Of a stretch of DNA of 37,392 nt, positions 30,999-37,392 are shown piece by piece. A program made the position numbers and the translations under genes. Every line of letters starts with the position of its first letter. Position 1 is the stretch's first letter. The notes under the pieces were generated by a model. It was not told the DNA's origin and did not search any database. It worked only from the letters and a program-made list of their open reading frames with translations. Source of the DNA: DASPPM01 sp035604475 (GTDB lineage: Bacteria > Pseudomonadota > Alphaproteobacteria > JACZXZ01); the NCBI GenBank assembly GCA_035604475.1, contig DATNIJ010000109.1, positions 1 through 37,392 of the forward strand. Reading direction: 5' to 3'.

Positions 30999-32489
30999 AT
31001 GAAGGGCGCCGGCACTTCCAAAGTCTTGGCGCGCGCGCGGCGAGGAGCCGCCTGGGCCGCCCTCGCCGTCCTCACCTCGGCATGCACGGTCGGCCCGGAC
31101 TTCGCGCGCCCGGAGCCGCCTTCCGCCACGGCCTATACCAAGGCTGGCGGCGCGGAACTCTCGTCCGAGGACGCCCGCAACTACGGGCAGCACGTCGCCC
31201 CCGGCAAGCCGGTAGCACCGGAATGGTGGAAGGAATTCGGCTCGTCCGATCTCGACGCCGTGGTCGACCAGGCCGTCGCCGCCAATCGCAGCCTCGCGGC
31301 GACGCGGGAGACGCTCGCAGAGGCCCGCGAAGCGGTGACCGCCGCCGAAGGTGTGCTCTATCCGCAAGTCGATTTCTCGGCGAGTGCCGGCGGACAGAAA
31401 TACGGCGAGGCCTCCCTCGGCACGACCCAGCCCAGCCCCGCGTTCGGATTTGTTTCGCTCGGACCGGCGGTGAGCTATGCCCTCGATGTCTTCGGGGCCA
31501 ACAAGCGGCGGATCGAGGGCGAGGCCGCCCTTGCCGATTATCAGGCCTATGAGCTGGAAGCCGCCGTGCTGACGCTGAGCGGGGATGTGGTGCGCCAGGC
31601 CATAGCTCTCGCCTCCATCCGTGCTCAGATCCAGTCGGTTGAGCATATCCTCAGGGATGACGAGAAGAATCTCGGGCTGGTGCGGTCGGCGCGCGCGGCG
31701 GGTGCCGTGTCCGACGTCGACGTCGTGACCGCGGAGAGCCAGCTCGCCAACGACTACACCCTCCTCCCCCCGCTGCGCCAACAGCTCGACATCGCCCGCC
31801 ACGCCCTCGCCATCCTTGCCGGCAAGGCGCCGGTGGAGTGGACTCCGCCCGAATTCGACCTCGACCTGCTCACCCTCCCCCGCGAGCTCCCTTTGCGTCT
31901 TCCCTCGGCACTCGTCCATGAACGCCCGGACATCATGGCCGCCGAGGCGCAGCTTCACGCCGCGAGCGCCACCATCGGCGTGGCCACGGCAAACCTCTAC
32001 CCGCAGCTCACGCTTACCGCCAGCCTGACCCAACAAGGCCTTGACGTTGGTCATTTATTCACCGCCGCGGGCACGGCGTGGAGTGCCATCGGCGGCCTGA
32101 CGGCTCCCCTCTTCCATGGCGGCGAGCTCGAGGCCGAGCGCCGTGCTGCGATCGACGGCTACAAGAGCTCCTTGGCGCGCTACGAGGAGGTGGTGCTTGA
32201 GGCCTTCGGCCAGGTCGCCGACGCACTGCGGGCACTCACCCACGACGCCGAGCAGGTGGCCGCCCAGAAGCATGCGGTCAGGGCCGCCGAGGCGTCGCTC
32301 GTGCTGGCCCGCCTGAGCTACAGCGCCGGCAGCGCCGGCATCCTGTTGGTGCTCGATGCGGAGCGCCTCTACACCCAGGCCCGGCTTGGCTTGGTGCGCG
32401 CCGAAGCGCAGCAGTACGCCGACACCGCACAACTCTTCCTCGCCCTCGGCGGCGCCGTCCTCTCGGCAAATGGTGCGCCGGCGAATTGA
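30999..32489 (+). CDS. NodT/TolC-like outer-membrane efflux lipoprotein
   Basis: Start ATG 30999 (MKGAGTSKVL) gives 496 residues. A lipoprotein signal ends in LTSAC, then TVGPDFARPEPP, the standard start of NodT-family outer-membrane factors. Two outer-membrane efflux (OEP) repeats follow, with WWKEFGSSDLDAVVDQAVAA, LPLRLPSALVHERPDIMAAE and YSAGSAGILLVLDAERLYTQ. The trimer forms the channel-tunnel of a tripartite exporter. No inner-membrane pump or periplasmic adaptor gene is adjacent, so the partner is elsewhere. It follows the radical SAM gene after 142 bases on the same strand; export of the modified peptide is possible but unproven. Longer in-frame starts back to 30843 lack similarity. 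Confidence 0.9.
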   Translation: MKGAGTSKVLARARRGAAWAALAVLTSACTVGPDFARPEPPSATAYTKAGGAELSSEDARNYGQHVAPGKPVAPEWWKEFGSSDLDAVVDQAVAANRSLAATRETLAEAREAVTAAEGVLYPQVDFSASAGGQKYGEASLGTTQPSPAFGFVSLGPAVSYALDVFGANKRRIEGEAALADYQAYELEAAVLTLSGDVVRQAIALASIRAQIQSVEHILRDDEKNLGLVRSARAAGAVSDVDVVTAESQLANDYTLLPPLRQQLDIARHALAILAGKAPVEWTPPEFDLDLLTLPRELPLRLPSALVHERPDIMAAEAQLHAASATIGVATANLYPQLTLTASLTQQGLDVGHLFTAAGTAWSAIGGLTAPLFHGGELEAERRAAIDGYKSSLARYEEVVLEAFGQVADALRALTHDAEQVAAQKHAVRAAEASLVLARLSYSAGSAGILLVLDAERLYTQARLGLVRAEAQQYADTAQLFLALGGAVLSANGAPAN

Positions 32490-32533
32490 CCGCCAAACCC
32501 CGCGCAGTGCTCGCGAAACTTGGGTTCCGTTCT

Positions 32534-32995
32534 TCAAGCCGGCGGATCGTGCGGCGCGGCCCCATAGATCTGCTGCGCGCGGCGCGCAATGGCATCGACG
32601 GTCTCCTCGGCGACTTGGCGCTCATCGAAGAGCGCTTGCATCGCGTGCTGCAGCAAGGACGAACGAAGCTCGAGCGTGCTCGCGTACTCGACGATCGTGC
32701 CGCCTTTCGGCGCCGGCGAGAACGTCCAAAGCTGATCGAAGCGCCTGAACGGCGGCTCTTGGGAGGTGATCTCGATCCGCCGTGGGGCATCGAGCACGGC
32801 GCGCGTCTCAAAGCGTGCGCGCAATCCTTTGAAACGCACGACCTGGTCTACATCCAAGACATTCCCTTCGCGACGGCGGATGCGAACCGCGACGAACCAT
32901 TCGATGAATTCCGGGTATTTCTCCACATCGGCGACAAGATCGAAGAGCCTTCGCGCGCTATAGGGAAGCTGGCGGCGCTCACGATGGCTCGGCAT
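32534..32995 (-). CDS. COQ10/RatA-like START (SRPBCC) domain protein
   Basis: This 153-residue protein has the polyketide-cyclase/COQ10 pattern. It opens with LPYSARRLFDLVADVEKYPE, then FIEWFVAVRI, has a central RFETRAVLDAPRRIEI, and ends in a long C-terminal helix with FDERQVAEETVDAIARRA. In alphaproteobacteria these are lipid-binding proteins thought to handle ubiquinone for respiration. The RatA toxin name in databases comes from one Escherichia coli study, and no antitoxin-like partner is present here. The gene starts inside the end of the Old Yellow Enzyme gene (17-base overlap), so the two are coupled on the minus strand. It is convergent with the NodT gene. Confidence 0.9.
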   Translation of the reverse strand: MPSHRERRQLPYSARRLFDLVADVEKYPEFIEWFVAVRIRRREGNVLDVDQVVRFKGLRARFETRAVLDAPRRIEITSQEPPFRRFDQLWTFSPAPKGGTIVEYASTLELRSSLLQHAMQALFDERQVAEETVDAIARRAQQIYGAAPHDPPA

Positions 32996-34079
32996 GGCCG
33001 CTCAGCGCCGTGAGGGTCGGATAGTCCGTGTAGCCGCGCTCATCGCCGCCGTAAAACGTCGCGCGGTCGGGTGCGTTGAGCGCAGCACCGCTCCGCAGCC
33101 GCTCGACCAGATCGGGATTGGCGAGGAAGGCGACGCCGAAAGAGACGAGGTCGGCGTGACCGTTCGCGATTGCAGCTTCCGCACGCTCACGGTCATAACC
33201 GGCATTGGCGATATAGCTCCCCCGATAGCGCCGGCGAAAGACATCCCAGTCGAACTGCACCGAAGGGGTCTCGTCGACATGGAGTGCCGCGAGTCCGCGC
33301 ATGCTCAACGCCTCCGAGACGAATCCGAATGTTCGCTGCGGATCGCTGTCTGACATGCTGTTATAGGGGCTCGTCGGCGAAAGTCGCACCGTGATGCACT
33401 CGGCCGCCCACGCTCGCGCAACGGCATCGACAACAGCCAGCAGGAAGCGCGCACGATTTTCGAGCGAGCCGCCATAGGTATCGACGCGGAGATTGGAGCC
33501 GTCGCGCAGGAATTGATCGATCAGATAACCGTTCGCGGCGTGAACCTCGACGCCATCGAAACCGGCGCGGCGCGCGTTATCTGCGCCTTCCGCGAAGCGG
33601 GCGATCAAGCCGGGCATCTCCGCCGTCGCGAGTGCCTGCGGCGTTACGAGCGAAACCGTCTCCTTGCCGGTGGCGAGCGTACCTGTTGCCGCTAGCGCCG
33701 AAGGCGCCAACGGCAGGGCGCCGGCGGGTTGCAACGAGGGATGGGAGATCCGGCCGGCATGCCAAAGTTGGAGGAATATTTTCCCGCCTGCGGCGTGAAC
33801 GGCATCGGAGACGCGCCGCCAGCCGGCGATCTGCGCTGCGGTGTAAATTCCCGGCGCGCGAAAGCCGGCGCGGCCGCTCACGGAAATGGGCGAGGCTTCG
33901 GTGACGATAAGGCCTGCCGTTGCTCTTTGTCGGTAATAAAGGGCGGTCAGCGCCGTCGCCGCATCGTTGTCATCGGCGCGATTGCGGCTCATCGGCGCCA
34001 TGACGATGCGGTTGGCCAGGAGGCTGGCGCCCAACCGGAATGGCTCGAAGAGCTTGCTTGCAGCGGATTGATCAGGCAC
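32979..34079 (-). CDS. Old Yellow Enzyme family FMN oxidoreductase (alkene reductase, NemA-like)
   Basis: This 366-residue flavoprotein reads from a GTG at 34079. The N-terminus LFEPFRLGASLLANRIVMAP matches the OYE start. The active-site H180/N183 pair lies in EVHAANGYLIDQFLRDGSN and is followed by RVDTYGGSLENRARF. Late phosphate-binding segments are YIANAGYDRERAE and DLVSFGVAFLANPDL. Such enzymes reduce activated C=C bonds (and often nitro or nitrate esters) with NAD(P)H through FMN. The gene precedes and overlaps the COQ10-like gene and follows the beta-barrel gene by 34 bases, so the three may form a unit. No TetR/NemR regulator is seen. Confidence 0.92.
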   Translation of the reverse strand: MPDQSAASKLFEPFRLGASLLANRIVMAPMSRNRADDNDAATALTALYYRQRATAGLIVTEASPISVSGRAGFRAPGIYTAAQIAGWRRVSDAVHAAGGKIFLQLWHAGRISHPSLQPAGALPLAPSALAATGTLATGKETVSLVTPQALATAEMPGLIARFAEGADNARRAGFDGVEVHAANGYLIDQFLRDGSNLRVDTYGGSLENRARFLLAVVDAVARAWAAECITVRLSPTSPYNSMSDSDPQRTFGFVSEALSMRGLAALHVDETPSVQFDWDVFRRRYRGSYIANAGYDRERAEAAIANGHADLVSFGVAFLANPDLVERLRSGAALNAPDRATFYGGDERGYTDYPTLTALSGHAEPS

Positions 34080-34113
34080 GGCGACTGGCCGGTGATTCCC
34101 GCGTCAACGAACG

Positions 34114-34944
34114 CTAGAAGACGTAGAACGCCCCCGCTCCGAGTTCGATCGTGTGGTTGCCCGGCTCCTGGCCGAATCCGGCCGGCATCCCGTCGAAGAT
34201 GATCGGCTGCAGGTTCGAGGCGCCGATGCGCCAGTAGCGCACGAAGGGACCGAATTGAAACACGCCGATCGGGGTCTTGCCCTCCGCCATCAGCGAGGCG
34301 CGGAAGCCGGTGCCCCTATGCTGCGTATTGTTGATGTCGTTCTGGAAGCCGGGGACGTCCGTGAGATAGGAGTGCTGATGGCCGTAGAGGAAGAGATCGT
34401 ACTCGGCGGTCGGCGTAATCTTCCATCCCTGTGCCACCTCGATCGGCACCTCGACGCCGAACGGCATGTAATAGTAGTTCGAGCTGCGGTCGTATCCTGC
34501 AGCACCCGTGCTGGTCACGGTCCCGCTCTGCCCGTCGTAGAGATAGCGGAATCCGAAGCCGACATAAGGCGTCACCTGCACCTGCGAACCGGCCTTGAAC
34601 GTCGCTTGCACGAGCAGGCGCGGCTCGACCATGTAATTGGTGATGCCGTTGTCGGTTCCCGAGCCGGGCGAGCTGTAATCGAGCGAGCCGCCCGCGCCAT
34701 GCACCTCCAGCTTGAGCGAAAAGGCATCCTGGGTGATCTTGTAGAAGCCGGCGACGCCGTAGAAGGCGCCTTGGAGATGGGCGAAGCTCGGCTCGGTATA
34801 ATGGTAGTAGTAGAATTCGGGCCCGATCCCGAGGCTCTGCTGAAGCTCGGCGGAAGCGGCCGGCTGTGCCAGGAAAAGCGGCAGACCCAGCATGCACCAG
34901 AGAAGAGATGTCGCGCGACCACGCATCGGCAGGTGACGTTTCAT
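34114..34944 (-). CDS. Outer-membrane beta-barrel protein, uncharacterised
   Basis: From the ATG at 34944 (MKRHLPMRG) the product has 276 residues with a Sec signal (LWCMLGLPLFLAQPAASA). The mature part alternates polar and aromatic residues in strands rich in Tyr, Phe and Gly (FYYYHYTEPSFAHLQGAFYG, YVGFGFRYLYDG, FQFGPFVRYWRIG). It ends with the outer-membrane targeting signature GAGAFYVF, with a C-terminal Phe. That pattern marks a small beta-barrel of perhaps eight to twelve strands. I do not recognise a specific family. It heads a possible minus-strand unit with the Old Yellow Enzyme and COQ10-like genes. A start at 34980 would add 12 residues but without a better signal. Confidence 0.8.
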   Translation of the reverse strand: MKRHLPMRGRATSLLWCMLGLPLFLAQPAASAELQQSLGIGPEFYYYHYTEPSFAHLQGAFYGVAGFYKITQDAFSLKLEVHGAGGSLDYSSPGSGTDNGITNYMVEPRLLVQATFKAGSQVQVTPYVGFGFRYLYDGQSGTVTSTGAAGYDRSSNYYYMPFGVEVPIEVAQGWKITPTAEYDLFLYGHQHSYLTDVPGFQNDINNTQHRGTGFRASLMAEGKTPIGVFQFGPFVRYWRIGASNLQPIIFDGMPAGFGQEPGNHTIELGAGAFYVF

Positions 34945-35094
34945 GTGGCCAAACCCTCCGAGCCGTATCGGAACACGCAAATGTTTTGAAATTGTTATGG
35001 TTAGAACGGCGCGAGCTTATCACCAGCTCGCGCGTCTGGCCACTGCGCCTTGCATCGCACCGCCGACTGCGCGTCGGAAATTCCGAGTCGTTGG

Positions 35095-36111
35095 CTAATT
35101 TTGGCGCAGATACTCGGGCGTGCCGGGCAAACGCTTGGCGCGAAACGCCACGCGCTCGTCCCAGGCGGCGAGTCGTTGCGGCTCGAATCCGGAGGAATAG
35201 AGCGCCGCCTCGACCGCCTTCTCGTTCGGCACGAACCAATTGCTGAAGTCGCCCCGCAAGAGCTCGTCGAAGCGATGGAACTGATAGAGGGCTATCTCGG
35301 CGAGGCGCGGGTCGAGCGCCGCGAGCGGCACGCCCTCGCCACTGGCGAGCACCACGCGGGCGTCCAGCACTTGCGTCTCTAGGAGCAGCGTGCCCTCGCA
35401 CACCTCGTGGATGCGCTCGAGCGCCAAAAGCGGATGGCGCAGGTGGTAATAGACGCCGCAAAAGATCACGAGGTCGAAGCCGCCGCCGAAGAGCGAGCGC
35501 TTCATGTCGTAGACGTCGCCCTGGACATACTCGACCCGGCTGCCGAGCAGCCCCTTCGCCAGCGCGAAGCCGAAATGGTCGGCGGGCATCAGGTCGTAAG
35601 CGACGACGCGCGTGGCCCCTCGCCGCTCCGCCTCGAAGCTCATGAAGCCGTCCCAGGCGCCGATATCGAGGACGCTTTGGCCGTCGAGCCGCTCGGGCAG
35701 CAAAAGCTCGGCGAGCCGCGTGAGGTAGGAATTATAGACGCGTCCCGGCGTCACCACGCCGTCGCCGAGGTCGATCGAATGCCACCACGGCCGACCCGCG
35801 ATAGCCGCGCGCTTCGCCTCTGCCGCACCCGCACGCTCGCCGAGCTTTTGCGTCAAGGCGGCATGCGCCGCGTCGAGCTCCCGCAGCCGGTGCTGGAGCA
35901 TGCGGTGCTGTCGGTAGAGCCGGCCGAGCGGCGTCAGCGCGCGCCGGGCGGCGTCGGGACTCTCCGTGACGGCGGCGATGCCAAGGCTGCGCTCGAGCGA
36001 GCGGCATTCGGCGAGGCGGCGCTCCACGCGCACCAGGAGCGCATCGCGCTCGCGATAAAGCCGGTCGAGCGGGCCGAACGCCAGCGCCCGGGACTTCAGC
36101 CAGCGCCGCAT
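35095..36111 (-). CDS. Class I SAM-dependent methyltransferase, CmoB-like core with N-terminal helical region
   Basis: The 338-residue product starts with about 105 residues of charged, probably coiled-coil helix (RERDALLVRVERRLAECRSL and HRMLQHRLRELDAAHAALTQ). The catalytic part begins WWHSIDLGDGVVTPG (109-123), as in the DUF1698/CmoB family. It contains SAM motif I SVLDIGAWDGFMSFE (146-160), VVAYDL and FDLVIFCGVYYHLRHPLLAL. CmoB itself carboxymethylates tRNA wobble uridine, but many DUF1698-like proteins act in glycan or lipid modification. The long N-terminal helices differ from CmoB, so I do not assign the tRNA role. No CmoA gene is nearby. It lies 76 bases downstream of the ThDP enzyme gene on the same strand. 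Confidence 0.8.
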   Translation of the reverse strand: MRRWLKSRALAFGPLDRLYRERDALLVRVERRLAECRSLERSLGIAAVTESPDAARRALTPLGRLYRQHRMLQHRLRELDAAHAALTQKLGERAGAAEAKRAAIAGRPWWHSIDLGDGVVTPGRVYNSYLTRLAELLLPERLDGQSVLDIGAWDGFMSFEAERRGATRVVAYDLMPADHFGFALAKGLLGSRVEYVQGDVYDMKRSLFGGGFDLVIFCGVYYHLRHPLLALERIHEVCEGTLLLETQVLDARVVLASGEGVPLAALDPRLAEIALYQFHRFDELLRGDFSNWFVPNEKAVEAALYSSGFEPQRLAAWDERVAFRAKRLPGTPEYLRQN

Positions 36112-36140
36112 GTCGAGCTCGGCCGCCGATCGCGCTAAGC

Positions 36141-36164
36141 CCCTCTCCCGCTCGCGGGAGAGGG
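36141..36164. repeat. Intergenic CCCTCTCCCGC / GCGGGAGAGGG inverted repeat
   Basis: Eleven-base arms, CCCTCTCCCGC (36141-36151) and GCGGGAGAGGG (36154-36164), flank a TC centre and are followed on the plus strand by TTTTCTT. Read that way it resembles a terminator, but both neighbouring genes run on the minus strand, where no U-run follows. It belongs to a very common class of CTCTCCC/GGGAGAG intergenic palindromes. Confidence 0.7.
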
Positions 36165-36187
36165 TTTTCTTGTCTTCGCGCGCACGC

Positions 36188-37392
36188 TCAGGTCTGGTAA
36201 ACCGAGAAGGCGAGCGTGCCCGCGCGCGCGCGGTAGTCGGTCACCACGTTGACTAGCGCCACCCTGCCCCGATCGACCTCCTTCTGCGCGCGCTCGAGCG
36301 CCGGCTTTATCTCCTCCGGCCGCTCGACGTATTCGCCATAGCAGCCAAGCGCCTCGGCCATCTTGTCGAAGCGCGTATAACCGAGGCTGCGGCCGGGCTT
36401 CTCGCCTTTGGGATCGGCCGTCCAGCCGCCGTTCAAGCTGATCACCACGAGCACCGGGATGTTGTGCCGCACGGCGGTGTCGAGCTCCATGGCATTCAAG
36501 CCGAAGGAGCCGTCGCCGTGGACCACGATGACCTGCTTGTCGGGCTTCGCGATCTTGGCGCCGAGGCCGAAGGGCAAGCCCACGCCCATCGTACCGAAGG
36601 GGCCGGAATTGAGGCGATGGCCGGGCACGTAGGTCGACATCGACTGGCGGCCGTAGTTGAGGATCTCCTGCCCGTCGACGACGAGAATGGCGTCGCGCTG
36701 CATGAAGTGGGTGATCTCCTCGCAGAGCCGCAAGGGGTGGATGGGGTCGCCCTCCGGCGGCTTGTTGCCGAGGGCGGCGCGCTTCGCGGCCTCGCCCTCC
36801 TTGAGCGTGCGGCGCCAGGGCTCGAAGCGCGCGGGCGTGGCGCCGCCGTCGAGGGCGGCTGTGAGCTGCTGCAGCACCATCTTGCAGTCGCCCACGATGG
36901 GGATATCGACCTTGCGCGGCGCGGAAGCGATCTCGGCGACGTCGATGTCGATGCGCGCGATCGTGGCGGCGGCATTGAAGCGCGGTGCCGCGGCATGGGT
37001 GATGATGTAGTTCATGCGGGTGCCCACGACGATGATGAGGTCGGCGTCGCGGAAGGCCGTGGAGCGCATGGTGAGGTAGGAATAGGGATGATCGTCGGGC
37101 AGCACGCCGCGGCCTTGCGGCGTCGTGTAGAACGGAATGCCGGCCTTCTCCACGAGCGCCTTGAGATCGTCCCACGCCCGCGACCAGATGACGCCGCTGC
37201 CGGAGACGATGATGGGCTGCTTCGCCTTGGCGAGTGCTGAGGCCAGCCGCTCCACCTCCTTGGGATCGCCCATCGGCCGCGCATGCAAGAGCGGCCGTCC
37301 GGAGAGGCTCCAGTCGACCTGCTCCTCGGGGATCTTGGCGTAGAGGATGTCGCCGGGGAAATCGAGATAGACCGGCCCGGGCTTGCCGCTCA
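36188..37392 (-). CDS. ThDP-dependent acetolactate-synthase-like enzyme, C-terminal part (5' end outside window)
   Basis: The frame is open from the right edge to its stop at 36188 (about 400 residues). It begins within the end of the N-terminal ThDP pyrimidine-binding domain (GPVYLDFPGDILYAK). The central domain follows (PIIVSGSGVIWSRAWDDLKA, ADLIIVVGTRMNYII, IARIDIDVAEI). Last is the diphosphate-binding domain with the metal/ThDP motif HGDGSFGLNAMELDTA ending in SLNGGW. Such enzymes join or split 2-keto acids or 2-hydroxyacyl-CoA; acetolactate synthase, oxalyl-CoA decarboxylase and 2-hydroxyacyl-CoA lyase share this layout. The sequence NGG rather than NNxG, and the absence of a small ilvN subunit next door, argue against the housekeeping acetolactate synthase. 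The exact reaction cannot be set from this fragment. Confidence 0.88.
   Translation of the reverse strand, partial: SGKPGPVYLDFPGDILYAKIPEEQVDWSLSGRPLLHARPMGDPKEVERLASALAKAKQPIIVSGSGVIWSRAWDDLKALVEKAGIPFYTTPQGRGVLPDDHPYSYLTMRSTAFRDADLIIVVGTRMNYIITHAAAPRFNAAATIARIDIDVAEIASAPRKVDIPIVGDCKMVLQQLTAALDGGATPARFEPWRRTLKEGEAAKRAALGNKPPEGDPIHPLRLCEEITHFMQRDAILVVDGQEILNYGRQSMSTYVPGHRLNSGPFGTMGVGLPFGLGAKIAKPDKQVIVVHGDGSFGLNAMELDTAVRHNIPVLVVISLNGGWTADPKGEKPGRSLGYTRFDKMAEALGCYGEYVERPEEIKPALERAQKEVDRGRVALVNVVTDYRARAGTLAFSVYQT

Noticed and set aside
32534..32995. RatA toxin of a toxin-antitoxin pair
   Set aside because: The database name applies to the whole family; no RatB/RnfH-like partner is present and the sequence fits COQ10-type ubiquinone-binding proteins.
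36141..36175. GC-rich stem plus TTTTCTT resembling a rho-independent terminator
   Set aside because: The T-run is on the plus strand while both neighbouring genes are on the minus strand, so it would end no known transcript; kept only as a repeat.

Overview
The window is GC-rich, gene-dense bacterial chromosome (roughly two thirds G+C by inspection). An alphaproteobacterial source, perhaps of the Rhodospirillales/Hyphomicrobiales type, fits best. Supporting signs are a Kdo hydroxylase, a COQ10-like protein, an Flp-type pilin, many HD-GYP/class III cyclase style signalling genes, and an intergenic palindrome with CATTGCGAG ends of the kind common in that class. This is inference from gene content, not a taxonomic search. 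No rRNA, tRNA, CRISPR, phage or transposase gene was recognised.

Left part (1-4.7 kb): the end of a 2TM-domain protein, a bactofilin, a GAF plus HD-GYP c-di-GMP phosphodiesterase (minus strand), a Tat-exported beta-carbonic-anhydrase-like protein, and a Kdo 3-hydroxylase (minus strand). Middle-left (4.8-14.1 kb): a large Dpp/Opp-type peptide ABC transporter locus with two tandem sets of binding protein and two permeases. Only one intact ATPase pair (dppD/dppF-like) follows the second set. Set 1 ends in a dppD stub cut at its Walker A motif and joined to a copy of the sequence that lies upstream of binding protein 1, which is a readable recombination scar.

Middle (14.4-21.5 kb): two minus-strand genes (a DUF2156-type acyl/aminoacyl transferase and a thioester-reductase-like SDR, the latter with a perfect 9-bp inverted repeat just upstream of its start). 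Next come a plus-strand D-aminoacylase and an M81/MlrC metallopeptidase, which with the peptide transporter suggest uptake and breakdown of peptides or N-acyl compounds containing D-residues. Then two small secreted proteins (a Gly-rich repeat protein and an LTXXQ/Spy-like protein) lie between two copies of the 3' end of the M81 gene. purC and an orphan Flp pilin complete this section.

Right-middle (23-32.5 kb): a cytoplasmic-looking S41 peptidase diverges from a very large zinc-ribbon/class III cyclase/AAA/TPR protein. Directly behind the cyclase lie an 80-residue peptide with a nitrile-hydratase/Nif11-type leader and a B12-binding radical SAM protein with the CX7CX2C signature of RiPP-maturing C-methyltransferases. 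A NodT/TolC-like outer-membrane lipoprotein follows. This is the best candidate for an undescribed system: a minimal, one-precursor, one-enzyme RiPP locus whose candidate core is a lysine/arginine-rich, cysteine-free tail.

Right end (32.5-37.4 kb): all minus strand, with a COQ10/RatA START protein overlapping an Old Yellow Enzyme, an outer-membrane beta-barrel protein, a CmoB-like SAM methyltransferase with an N-terminal helical region, and the C-terminal part of a ThDP-dependent acetolactate-synthase-like enzyme that runs off the window.
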